Program-made: the position numbers and the translations under genes | Assembly: GCA_964649825.1 (NCBI GenBank) | Contig: CAZYQW010000108.1 | Location: 62,001-126,000, forward strand | Direction of reading: 5' to 3' | Source of the DNA: CAZYQW01 sp964649825 | GTDB taxonomy: Bacteria > Planctomycetota > B15-G4 > JADJEK01 | DNA: 64,000 bases | Notes under the pieces: generated by a model | Told to the model about the DNA's origin: nothing | The model's input: only the letters and a program-made list of their open reading frames with translations | Database searches by the model: none | Shown: positions 9,239-17,305 of the stretch, one piece after another | Layout: each line of letters starts with the position of its first letter | Position numbering within the stretch: position 1 is the stretch's first letter

Positions 9239-11374
9239 ATGAGCGAATACGCGCAGTCGGAATACACTCAGCTCGACCGCAAGATCCGGATCGACACCGC
9301 CCTCGGCACGGACGATCTCCTCCTCACGAGCATCGACGGGACCGAGGGAATCTCCGAGCTGTTCGCGCTCCGCCTCGAGGTCCTGTCCGAGAACGACGCG
9401 ATCCCGGCGCGCGAGATCGTCGGCAAGCCCGCGTCGATCACGGTCGAGCTCGTCGACGGTGGGCAGCGGCATTTCCACGGCTTCGTCAACCGCTTCTACT
9501 TCAAGGGAAGAGGCGACCGCCTGAGCCTGTACGAGGCGACGCTCGTGCCGTGGGCGTGGTTCCTGTCGTTGAACGCCGACTGCCGGATCTTCCAGGGCAG
9601 GACCGTGATCCAGATCATCGAGGAGGTCTTCGCGACGCGTTCGATCGCCGAGTACGACACCTCGATGGTGACCGGGCATCACCCGCCGCGCGAGTACTGC
9701 GTGCAGTACCGGGAGAGCGACCTGGACTTCGTGTCGCGGCTCATGGAGGAGGAGGGGATCCACTACCACTTCCGGCACGAGCCGGGCAAGCACGTCATGG
9801 TGCTCGCCGACACCAACGACGTGTTCGAGGCGTGCCACGAGTACGAGGTCGAGTGCCGCACGAACGAAGCGTCGCACGACCTGTCCGACCACATCACGAG
9901 CTGGCGGCATGGCTACGAGTACACGACCGGTCGCTTCTCGCACACGACCTACAACTTCAAGACGCCCCAGGACGACCTGGGGGCGAAGACGCCGACGATG
10001 GTCGACCTCGACGCGGTCTCGCAGTACGAGGTGTTCGACTTCCCGATCGTCGGCACGAATCGCGACGACACGGAACAGTTCGTCCGGATGCGCATGGAGG
10101 AACGGGAGCAGGCGCACGATCGCGTCTTCGCGACGAGCAAGTGCCGCACGTTCAAGGCCGGAGGCCGCTTCAAGCTGACGCGTCACCACGCGTCCGTGGA
10201 GTCCGAGAAGGTGTACGTGATCACGCGCATCCACCATCGGTTGACGCAGCCGGCCGAGTTCGTGTCCGGCGGCAGCCACGGCGATCGCGAGTACGAGAAC
10301 GAGTTCGAGTGCATCCCCGAGCCGGTCACGTTTCGGCCGCCGCTCGTGACGCGCAAGCCGGCGGTGCGCGGGGCGCAGACGGCGGTCGTGGTCGGGCCGT
10401 CCGGCCAGGAGATCTACACCGACGAGTACGCGCGCATCAAGGTCCAGTTCCACTGGGACCGCTACGGGAACCGGGACGAGCAGAGCTCCTGTTGGATGCG
10501 CGTCGCCCAGCCGACGGCCGGCAAGGGGTGGGGTACCGTGGCGATTCCGCGCATCGGCCACGAGGTCCTGATCCACTTCCTCGAGGGCGACCCCGACCAG
10601 CCGCTCGTGATGGGCTGCGTCTACAACGGTTCGAACCTGCCGCCGGTGTCGAACGCGGGCCGCAAGGAGCAGAGCCCGACCCAGACCCCCGAAGCGAGCC
10701 AGCGCACGACCCTGCGGTCGAACAGCCTCGAGCAGACGGGCGGCTACAACGAGATCACGATGGACGACACGAGCGGCAACGAGTCGCTCTACATCAAGGC
10801 TCAGTACGACGAGATCCACGAGGTCGGGAACGACCGGACCGACACGGTGGGGAACGACGAGACGATCGACATCGGGAACGACCGGACGGAGACGGTGGGG
10901 AACGACGAGTCGATCACGATCGGGAACGACCGCACGGAGACGGTCGGCGTCGACGAGCAACTGACGATCGGCGCGAATCGGACCCATACCATTGGCGCGA
11001 ACGATACGTTGACGGTTGGCGCGAACCGGACCGTCACGGTCGGGGGGATGGCCGCGGAGTCGGTCGGAGCCGCGAAGGCGTTGTCGATTGGTGCCGGCTA
11101 CCAGGTCAGCGTGGGCGCGATCATGAACGAAACGGTGGCGGGCGCGCGCGCGAGCGAGGTCGGCGCCTACAGCGCCGAGGTCGTCGGCGGGAAGAAGAGC
11201 GTGACCGTCGGCTCCGACCTGACCGTCAGCGTGTCGGGCAAGTCCGAGGAATCGGCACAAGAGGTTCAGATCACCGGTGATACGAAGATCGTCCTAAGTT
11301 GCGGTGCGAGCACGATCACGTTGACGCCGGGGCTGATCGAGATCAAGGCGCCGATGGTGAAGATCAACTGCTAG
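9239..11374 (+). CDS. vgrG: VgrG (TssI) T6SS spike protein
   Basis: A 711-residue VgrG. The N-terminal gp27-like domain has GISELFALRLEVLSEN and YCVQYRESDLDFVSRLMEEEGIHYHF. The gp5 OB-like part has DEYARIKVQFHWDRYG and SCWMRVAQPTAGKGWG. A long repetitive stretch follows (roughly residues 530-650, GNDxTxTVG/GANxTxTVG repeats) that will fold as the triangular beta-helix spike, then a short LSCGASTITLTPGLIEIKAP tip block. There is no extra effector domain, so cargo is probably carried by the PAAR protein encoded next. ATG at 9239 is taken; AGGCGAGG lies just upstream. A longer in-frame start at 9206 is less likely. Confidence 0.95.
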   Translation: MSEYAQSEYTQLDRKIRIDTALGTDDLLLTSIDGTEGISELFALRLEVLSENDAIPAREIVGKPASITVELVDGGQRHFHGFVNRFYFKGRGDRLSLYEATLVPWAWFLSLNADCRIFQGRTVIQIIEEVFATRSIAEYDTSMVTGHHPPREYCVQYRESDLDFVSRLMEEEGIHYHFRHEPGKHVMVLADTNDVFEACHEYEVECRTNEASHDLSDHITSWRHGYEYTTGRFSHTTYNFKTPQDDLGAKTPTMVDLDAVSQYEVFDFPIVGTNRDDTEQFVRMRMEEREQAHDRVFATSKCRTFKAGGRFKLTRHHASVESEKVYVITRIHHRLTQPAEFVSGGSHGDREYENEFECIPEPVTFRPPLVTRKPAVRGAQTAVVVGPSGQEIYTDEYARIKVQFHWDRYGNRDEQSSCWMRVAQPTAGKGWGTVAIPRIGHEVLIHFLEGDPDQPLVMGCVYNGSNLPPVSNAGRKEQSPTQTPEASQRTTLRSNSLEQTGGYNEITMDDTSGNESLYIKAQYDEIHEVGNDRTDTVGNDETIDIGNDRTETVGNDESITIGNDRTETVGVDEQLTIGANRTHTIGANDTLTVGANRTVTVGGMAAESVGAAKALSIGAGYQVSVGAIMNETVAGARASEVGAYSAEVVGGKKSVTVGSDLTVSVSGKSEESAQEVQITGDTKIVLSCGASTITLTPGLIEIKAPMVKINC
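10825..11060 (+). repeat. Tandem repeats encoding the VgrG beta-helix
   Basis: Imperfect tandem repeats of about 24 bases (variants of GGGAACGACCGGACGGAGAC) encode GNDRTETVG/GNDETIDIG-type octapeptides of the VgrG needle. The first five units are close to identical and later units diverge to GANRTVTVG. This is a coding repeat, not a CRISPR: there are no unique spacers. Confidence 0.8.
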
Positions 11375-11487
11375 GCGATACATCTGAAAGCGCGTGTAAT
11401 AGGTGCGTTATGTCCGGTGCTGAGTATGTTCTTAGCCAGAGGTGTGTCGGATGGGTCGTTTGGTATCAAGAGCAAGGAAACTGATCA

Positions 11488-12396
11488 ATGGGCGGAAGGC
11501 CGGCGGCTCGAGTCACTGACAGCATCGCGTGTCCGGTTCCTCAAACGACGCCTGCGGCTTTGCCACACGCACCACCACCAGGTCTGCCGATCGTGCACCC
11601 CGGCGAAACGACGGTGTTAATTGGGGGCAAACCCGCGGCCCGTATGGGTGATCGGAGCATCTGTTTGGCTCCGGCACCCGCGCCTAATTCAATCGCGAAA
11701 GGAGCGTTCCCCGTACCGATTGGCGGATCTCCCGCTGCTCGCATAACAGACCCTGGGACACACCCCGGCTCGGTGATCATGGCGCCAGGCTGTCCAACCG
11801 TACTCATCGGTCTTGCCGGAACTGCTGGAAACGTCTTGGTTGGGACTCAGGCTTGTCAGGCTGCCGCGGCCGGCAGGGCAAGCGGAGCAACGCAGCAGAG
11901 CTACAATAACTGCGGCGTCGAGTCTTCCCGCCAGATTATCAATCAAGCGACTGGTGCAAGTCTGTCGGAAGACGGGCTGCTAAGCAGCGCGATAAGCTCT
12001 GGGTCCGCTTCCGGGACCCCTGGGGCTTCATTGACCCTTGCGAACGGAGGGACCAACGCAGCTGGACGGCAAGCGATTCTGGCGAATAATGGTGTGCCCT
12101 CGACTGTGGTGCAGACCTCTCCTGACAACCTCGGCCTTGCTATGTCGCGTGGGCAAGGCACAATTGTGAGTCTCGACGCCGCGGCGCTCTGGGGCCCGCC
12201 GACCCCTCCTGGGTCGCTGCACGCAGTGACCGTCACAGGCGTCGAATACGACGACGCCGGAAATCGCTTAGCCGTCATCATCAACGACACCGGCACCGGA
12301 CAGTGCGGGCAACGTGTGCCTGCGAGTCAATTCGATCAGGCGACGGCGGCCCATCCCAGCTCGCAGCTGAATGTTACGGCGAACCCAATCTGGTGA
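11488..12396 (+). CDS. PAAR-repeat T6SS effector with C-terminal papain/C39-like cysteine protease domain
   Basis: A 302-residue protein. Residues 1-110 are PAAR-like: GGRPAARVTD, IGGKPAARMGDR, IGGSPAARITDPGTH and APGCPTVLIG. This sharp cone caps VgrG. The C-terminal ~165 residues carry a cysteine-peptidase-like triad in the order Cys-His-Asp: C142 in YNNCGVESSRQI, H245 in LHAVTVTGVEYDD, and D267 in VIINDTGTGQ. The layout resembles C39/papain-like peptidases; the substrate is unknown and activity is inferred. Base composition is visibly more AT-rich than the T6SS structural genes, as is common for exchangeable effector cassettes. ATG at 11488 has AAGGAAA upstream. The next gene starts 4 bases after the stop and may encode the immunity protein. 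Confidence 0.8.
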   Translation: MGGRPAARVTDSIACPVPQTTPAALPHAPPPGLPIVHPGETTVLIGGKPAARMGDRSICLAPAPAPNSIAKGAFPVPIGGSPAARITDPGTHPGSVIMAPGCPTVLIGLAGTAGNVLVGTQACQAAAAGRASGATQQSYNNCGVESSRQIINQATGASLSEDGLLSSAISSGSASGTPGASLTLANGGTNAAGRQAILANNGVPSTVVQTSPDNLGLAMSRGQGTIVSLDAAALWGPPTPPGSLHAVTVTGVEYDDAGNRLAVIINDTGTGQCGQRVPASQFDQATAAHPSSQLNVTANPIW

Positions 12397-12400
12397 TCCG

Positions 12401-13084
12401 GTGACGCGTTGGAATGGTGAAGTGCTGCTGTTGTGTGCGGTGGTGTTGTCATGTGGCGGGCAACGAGCCGAGGCGCCAGCACCATGGTCAACGGCCGCGA
12501 CATCTGATAGAGAGAGAACACTGAGCGAGGAAGTGATGTCGCCCCTTTCTAGAACACTCAAGAAGACCGAGGATCTCGTGAAGATGGCTCGCGTGAGCGC
12601 GGCCGAAGCGGTAGCAGATGAGTTTCGGCAATCGTTGCCGATTCCAAGCAGGACGCCCGACGGCATGTGCCTGAAGTTCTTTTTCTGTCCGGCCCTGGCT
12701 CGGCCGCAACAGCCCGTGCGGCTCGAGGCGCCGAAGTACTTGTTGACGCTCCGTGCCGAGAGTGGCACTCGTGATGAGTTGCGCCCGGTCAGTCCCACCG
12801 ACCTGGGTTTACGAGAGGTTCCGGATTCCGAGATCGGGACGTTTGCGATGCCTGAGGGGATGACTTTTCAGGCATTCACGATGCGGTTGACCGAGCTCTA
12901 CGCGGCCTACGATGTCTTGCTTCCGGCCTTCGCGCGTGGGACCACCAAAGTCGGCAAGGAGGTCCAGCATGCGGCGCGCAACTACCAGACGCTATTCGAT
13001 TTACTGAGCGAGCCGCCGCTGCGCGCCTACTACCAGGTTGCTGGCCAAGAGTTCTTCGAATGGGTCGACCAGGCGGCCCGTTGA
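12401..13084 (+). CDS. Candidate T6SS immunity lipoprotein
   Basis: An unrecognised 227-residue protein. GTG at 12401 gives a short N-terminus, a hydrophobic segment (VLLLCAVVLS) and a lipobox-like VLSC with Cys at residue 18, so it is probably an exported lipoprotein; the mature part is polar and helical, with no domain I know. It begins 4 bases after the PAAR-protease stop and shares that gene's lower GC. Effector-immunity adjacency and an exported location suit a protein that protects against a protease delivered to the periplasm, but this rests on position only. It could also be an unrelated cargo lipoprotein. Confidence 0.55.
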   Translation: MTRWNGEVLLLCAVVLSCGGQRAEAPAPWSTAATSDRERTLSEEVMSPLSRTLKKTEDLVKMARVSAAEAVADEFRQSLPIPSRTPDGMCLKFFFCPALARPQQPVRLEAPKYLLTLRAESGTRDELRPVSPTDLGLREVPDSEIGTFAMPEGMTFQAFTMRLTELYAAYDVLLPAFARGTTKVGKEVQHAARNYQTLFDLLSEPPLRAYYQVAGQEFFEWVDQAAR

Positions 13085-13160
13085 CTTGACATGGACGCGT
13101 CTTGCGGTCTGCGCCTGAGCCGGACCTTCCTCGTGTCCCCCCCCTGTAGCTGTCTTCAAG

Positions 13161-13441
13161 ATGCCGGAGCCGGGCATGAAGACCCTGCTCGAGCAACAGA
13201 CCGAGGCTGTCCGGGAGCTCTTGGCCACTCGCACGTTTCGTGAGCTTGCACTCATCTGCGACGGGAAAGAATCGATCTGGCGCGCCGCCGAGAACATCCC
13301 GAATACCGAAGCGCAACCAAGATCCTGGACTTCTACCATGCGGCCGAGCATCTCTCGAAGGCCGCCGAGGCCCTGTTCGGCAAGGCCAGCGTGAAGCTCT
13401 TGCTTCGCAAGAAGACCGATCCCGTCGACTACCTCTATTGA
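13161..13441 (+). pseudogene. Broken transposase fragment, possibly ISKra4-like
   Basis: Two frames carry consecutive pieces of one transposase. Frame 1 reads FRELALICDGKESIWRAAE. After a shift near 13300-13318 a second frame reads KILDFYHAAEHLSKAAEALF to a stop at 13439-13441. The DGKxSIW...DFYHAAEHL pattern resembles ISKra4-type transposases. No terminal repeats are obvious. The fragment lies between the T6SS effector/immunity pair and the SbcD-SbcC-helicase operon and marks the join of two accessory blocks. Confidence 0.6.
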
Positions 13442-13508
13442 ATGGCGGCGGATCGATCCAGCCTCCGTGCCTAGAATGCCTCGTCTAGGGATCCAGGCCC
13501 TAGGCACG

Positions 13509-14633
13509 ATGGTCAGATTCCTCCACACCTCCGACTGGCAGATCGGCATGAAGGGCGGCGGGCTCGGCGCGGCGGGCGCGGTCGTCGCGGAGCGCCGGCT
13601 GCGGGCGATCGATCGCGTGCTCGAGATCGCGCGGGAGCACGAGGTCGGCTTCGTCGTCGCGTGCGGCGACCTGTTCGAGGACAACCGCGTCGACGCCGCG
13701 CTGATCGCCGAGGTGGCCCGGCGGATCGCGTCCCATCCGGACGTCCGCGTCCACGCGATCCCGGGCAACCACGACCTGCCCGGGCCGGACTCGGTCTGGA
13801 ACCGCGCGGTCTGGCGCTCGGTGCCGAACCTGCGCCTCCACCTCGATGCGACGCCGTGGACGACGCCGGACGGCACGGTGACGCTCCATCCGTTCCCGGT
13901 GACGAGCCGCTACGCGAACGTCGACCCGCTCGACGCGCTCGGCGACCTGCGCGACCTTCCCGGCGTCCACGTCGCGCTCGCCCACGGCCACCTCACCACG
14001 ATCACGTTCGGCGCGCACGAGGACGACGTCCGCCTGCCGATCGACCCCGCGCACGTCGAGCGGACCGGGCTCGACTTCCTCGCGCTCGGTCATTGGCACT
14101 CGACGCGGCTCGAGAAAGGAAGGGACGGGAAGGTCCGCGTGGCGTACGCGGGAACGCACGAGGCGACCGCGTTCGAGGAGCAGGACGCGGGCAACGTTCT
14201 CGTGGTGACGATCACGGAGAAGGGCGCCGGGCCGGTGATCGAGAAGCTCCGTTCCGGTTCGCTGCGCTGGAGGAACGAGCGGTTCCGTTTCGCGGGGGAC
14301 AAGACGGTGGAGCGGTTCCGCCGGATTCTCGGCGGGCTCGACGCGGACCTCGCGCGCGTCGACGTCGAGGGCGAGCTTGGCGTGACGCTGTTCGCCGACT
14401 ATCGCGCCGCGCTCGAGGACGCGCGGACGCGCCTCGTCCACCTGCGCGTCCGCGACGACGCGCTGTCCTGGCGGACCGAGTCGCCGCCCGAGCTCGCGAC
14501 GACGGACGCTGGCATCGTGCTGGTCCGGCGCCGTCTCCTCGACGTGGCGGCGAGCGGCGACGACGAGCCGGTCGTCGCGGCGCGCGAAGCGCTCGCTCTC
14601 CTCGCGCGGTACGCGGAGGAGACTGCACCTTGA
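13509..14633 (+). CDS. sbcD: SbcD/Mre11-like metallophosphoesterase (DNA exonuclease)
   Basis: A 374-residue calcineurin-like phosphoesterase. Metal-site motifs are in order: HTSDWQIG near residue 6 (D-x-Q in place of the commoner D-x-H), VACGDLFEDN, IPGNHDLPG, ALAHGH and LALGHWHS. This is the arrangement of SbcD/Mre11 nucleases that work with an SbcC/Rad50 ATPase on DNA ends. ATG at 13509 is chosen because the protein begins MVRFLHTSDWQ as in the family; an upstream in-frame ATG at 13467 adds an unrelated leader. Its stop overlaps the SbcC-like gene (TTGA). The three-gene operon context suggests a role in DNA processing or defence rather than housekeeping repair alone. Confidence 0.88.
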   Translation: MVRFLHTSDWQIGMKGGGLGAAGAVVAERRLRAIDRVLEIAREHEVGFVVACGDLFEDNRVDAALIAEVARRIASHPDVRVHAIPGNHDLPGPDSVWNRAVWRSVPNLRLHLDATPWTTPDGTVTLHPFPVTSRYANVDPLDALGDLRDLPGVHVALAHGHLTTITFGAHEDDVRLPIDPAHVERTGLDFLALGHWHSTRLEKGRDGKVRVAYAGTHEATAFEEQDAGNVLVVTITEKGAGPVIEKLRSGSLRWRNERFRFAGDKTVERFRRILGGLDADLARVDVEGELGVTLFADYRAALEDARTRLVHLRVRDDALSWRTESPPELATTDAGIVLVRRRLLDVAASGDDEPVVAAREALALLARYAEETAP

Positions 14634-17305
14634 GGTTGATCGCGCTCGAGCTGAGGAGCTTTCGGAGCTTCCGCGGCGGTCCGTATCGCGTCGCGTTCGA
14701 CGAGCGCGCGACGCGTCTCGTCGGGCCGAACGAGGCCGGCAAGTCGACGCTGTTCGAGGCGATCCGCCGCGCCCTGTTCGACCGCGCCCGCACCCAGGCG
14801 AAGTGGGTCAAGCGCGTCCAGCCGGCCGGGCTCGAGGGCGCCGAGCCGTGGGTGCGCCTCGAGTTCGAGCACGGCGGCCGAGTGATGCGCGTCGAGAAGG
14901 CGTTCGGCCCGCGCGGCGACTGCACCCTCTCCGAGCAGAAGGGCGGCGACGAGTGGATCGAGCTCGCCCGCAAGGAACCCGCCGAGGAGGAGCTCCTGCG
15001 GCGGCTCGGCGCCGAGGTCCTCGGCCGCGCCGACGCGACGCGGCCGTCGACGTGGGGGGCGTTCCAGTGGCTGTTCGTGTCGCAGGAGTCACGCCGCCTC
15101 CCCGCGCCCGAGGACGATGCGGTCTCGCATCTCGGGCTCGAGTCGGCCGGCGTCAGCGAGCATTTCGACCTCGTGCACGCCCGGGTCGACGAGGAGCACT
15201 CCCGCGTCTTCACGCGGACCGGCCTGGTGGCGAAGTCGTCCGCGCTCCACGAGGCGGAGTGGGAGGTCGGAGATCTGCGCGCGCGGCGCGAGGAGGCCGA
15301 GGAGGCTTACGAGGAGGCGGAGCGCCTGCGCCGCCGGTACGACGACGCGCTGGCGAGGCAGCCCGAGCTCGACGCGGCGGCGGCGGGCGCGAAGCGAGAG
15401 CTCGACCGGCTCGACGAGAAGGTGGGCGAGCTGTCGTCGGCCGAGAGCGCGCATCGCGCCGCGCAGGAACGGCTGCGCCGAGCCGACGTGGAATCTCGTC
15501 AGGCGATGCAGGTCCAGGACGAGCGCCGGCGCCGCGAGAACGACGCCGGCGCCGCACGCACCGCGACGAAGCAGGCGGTGGACGAGCACGCCCGCGCCGA
15601 CGAGCGGCAGAAGCGGGCCTACGACCGGTTCGAGGAGGGTCGTCGCGAGCTGCTCGGACTCGAGCAGCAGGTCGAGGAGATCCGCGCCGCCGAGCGCAAG
15701 GCGTCGCGGACGCTGCGCGAGGCGGAGGCGCGCGACCGACTCGACGAGGCGGAACGGCGCCTGACCCGAGCGGAGGAGGTCGACCTCCGGCTGAGCGAGC
15801 CGTCGCCTGTCGCCGGCGAGGGTCCGAGCCGCGAGCTGGTGCGCGAGGTCGATCGACTCGCGGCGGACGCCGAAGCGAACCGGCGCGCCTACCTCCGTTC
15901 CGCGCTCGCCGTGACGAAGGAAGGTGCGGTCGACGCCGAGATCGAAATCGACGGTCAGCCGACCGAGGCGACGTCGGCGCACGCGTCGCACCGGGTCGTG
16001 ATCCGTCCGCGGGGCGGCGGCCGGATCGTCGTCGAGAGCGGCAGCGAGGACGCGGCGAGCCTGGCCGCACGCGTCGCGCGGGCGGACGTGCGGATCCGCG
16101 AGCTGATCGCGCCGCACGGAGCCGCCGATCCGGAGGAGCTCCGCGAAATGACCGAGCGCCGCGAGATCGCGCTCCGCTCGCGGACGGCCCTCGAGGCGGA
16201 GCGACAGGCGATCGACGAGCGGCCGACGGAGGTGATGCGCGCGGAGGTGGACGAGCTGCGGACGCAGTGGCGGCGGCTCGCGTCCGACCCCTCCGGCTCG
16301 ACGATCCTGGACGTCGAGGACGTCGCGGTCGCGCGCGGCGCGTTCGATGCGGTCGAGCGCGAACTGACGCGGGCGCGCCAGGATCTGACGCGACGCCGCG
16401 ACGAGATCCGCGCCGCGAGCGAGGCGCTCGAACGCGCCCGCGCGGAGCACGGCGACGCGAGCCGCGCGCTCACGGTGGCCGAGGCGGCCGAGCGGACCGC
16501 GGCGACCGAGCTCGACCGGCACCGAGAGCGGCATGGCTCGACCGAACAGGTCTCCATTCACGCGACGGAGACCGCGGCCGAACGCGACGCGTCGCGCGGC
16601 GCGGAACGGACGGCGCGGGACGCACTCGACGCGCTGCGCCGGAGCGCGCGCCAGGAGCGAGAGGCCGCGAAGGCCGAGTTCGATCGGCGGGCCGAGATCG
16701 CGCACCGCGAGGCGGCGAGGCTCGCGCAATGGAAGGAGACGCTCGAGGATCTCGCGTCGCGCGGCGTCTACTCGGCGTTCGCGGAGGTCGACCGCATGCT
16801 CGAGGCCGAGTCCGAGCGGGTCGTGGAGCTGAAGCGCCGCGCGGCGGGCATCGCCTTGTTGAAGGCGTCGATGGACGAGATCCGCGCGCGAGCGGTGCGC
16901 CAGGTCGTCGACCCGATCCGGCGCGAGCTCGACGACCTCCTCGGGTTCGTCACCGGCGGACGGTACACGCTGGCCACGCTCGGCAGCTCGCTTCGCCCCG
17001 AGACGCTCGAGGGCGAGCACTCGGTGCTGGTCGAGGAGGACGGCTCCGAAGGACTGAAGGAGCTCGTTGCCACGCTCGTCCGCGTCTGCGTCGCGGCCCA
17101 CCTCGGCCGGAACGAGCGCCAGGCGCTGATCCTCGACGACCCGTGCGTCCACGTCAGCCGCGAGCGGACCGCGCGCCTCGTCGAACGGCTCAACCTTCTG
17201 GTCGGCGAGGGCCGGGTGCAGCTCGTCGTGCTGACGCACCGGGGCGAAGAGTTCGCGGGTCTCCTCGGCCGCGAGATCGACGTACGGAGGATCGAGCGGT
17301 CATGA
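14630..17305 (+). CDS. sbcC: SbcC/Rad50/YhaN-like SMC-type ATPase
   Basis: An 891-residue ATPase with the SMC layout. The N-terminal half-domain has LRSFRSFRGGPYRVAF and Walker A GPNEAGKST at residues 32-40. A long charged coiled coil, very rich in E, R and A, spans roughly residues 190-760. The C-terminal half-domain has QALILDDPCVHVSRERTARLVERL (Walker B/D-loop) and a final LVVLTHR. It is shorter than classical SbcC (over 1000 residues) and nearer YhaN-like proteins; I do not see a clear CxxC zinc hook. TTG at 14630 is taken as the start because GGAGGA lies about 9 bases upstream and the overlap with sbcD is TTGA. Its stop overlaps the helicase start (ATGA). Confidence 0.85.
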   Translation: MRLIALELRSFRSFRGGPYRVAFDERATRLVGPNEAGKSTLFEAIRRALFDRARTQAKWVKRVQPAGLEGAEPWVRLEFEHGGRVMRVEKAFGPRGDCTLSEQKGGDEWIELARKEPAEEELLRRLGAEVLGRADATRPSTWGAFQWLFVSQESRRLPAPEDDAVSHLGLESAGVSEHFDLVHARVDEEHSRVFTRTGLVAKSSALHEAEWEVGDLRARREEAEEAYEEAERLRRRYDDALARQPELDAAAAGAKRELDRLDEKVGELSSAESAHRAAQERLRRADVESRQAMQVQDERRRRENDAGAARTATKQAVDEHARADERQKRAYDRFEEGRRELLGLEQQVEEIRAAERKASRTLREAEARDRLDEAERRLTRAEEVDLRLSEPSPVAGEGPSRELVREVDRLAADAEANRRAYLRSALAVTKEGAVDAEIEIDGQPTEATSAHASHRVVIRPRGGGRIVVESGSEDAASLAARVARADVRIRELIAPHGAADPEELREMTERREIALRSRTALEAERQAIDERPTEVMRAEVDELRTQWRRLASDPSGSTILDVEDVAVARGAFDAVERELTRARQDLTRRRDEIRAASEALERARAEHGDASRALTVAEAAERTAATELDRHRERHGSTEQVSIHATETAAERDASRGAERTARDALDALRRSARQEREAAKAEFDRRAEIAHREAARLAQWKETLEDLASRGVYSAFAEVDRMLEAESERVVELKRRAAGIALLKASMDEIRARAVRQVVDPIRRELDDLLGFVTGGRYTLATLGSSLRPETLEGEHSVLVEEDGSEGLKELVATLVRVCVAAHLGRNERQALILDDPCVHVSRERTARLVERLNLLVGEGRVQLVVLTHRGEEFAGLLGREIDVRRIERS

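Noticed and set aside
10825..11060. CRISPR-like tandem repeats
   Set aside because: The repeats are contiguous, in frame and encode the VgrG needle; there are no spacers and no cas genes.
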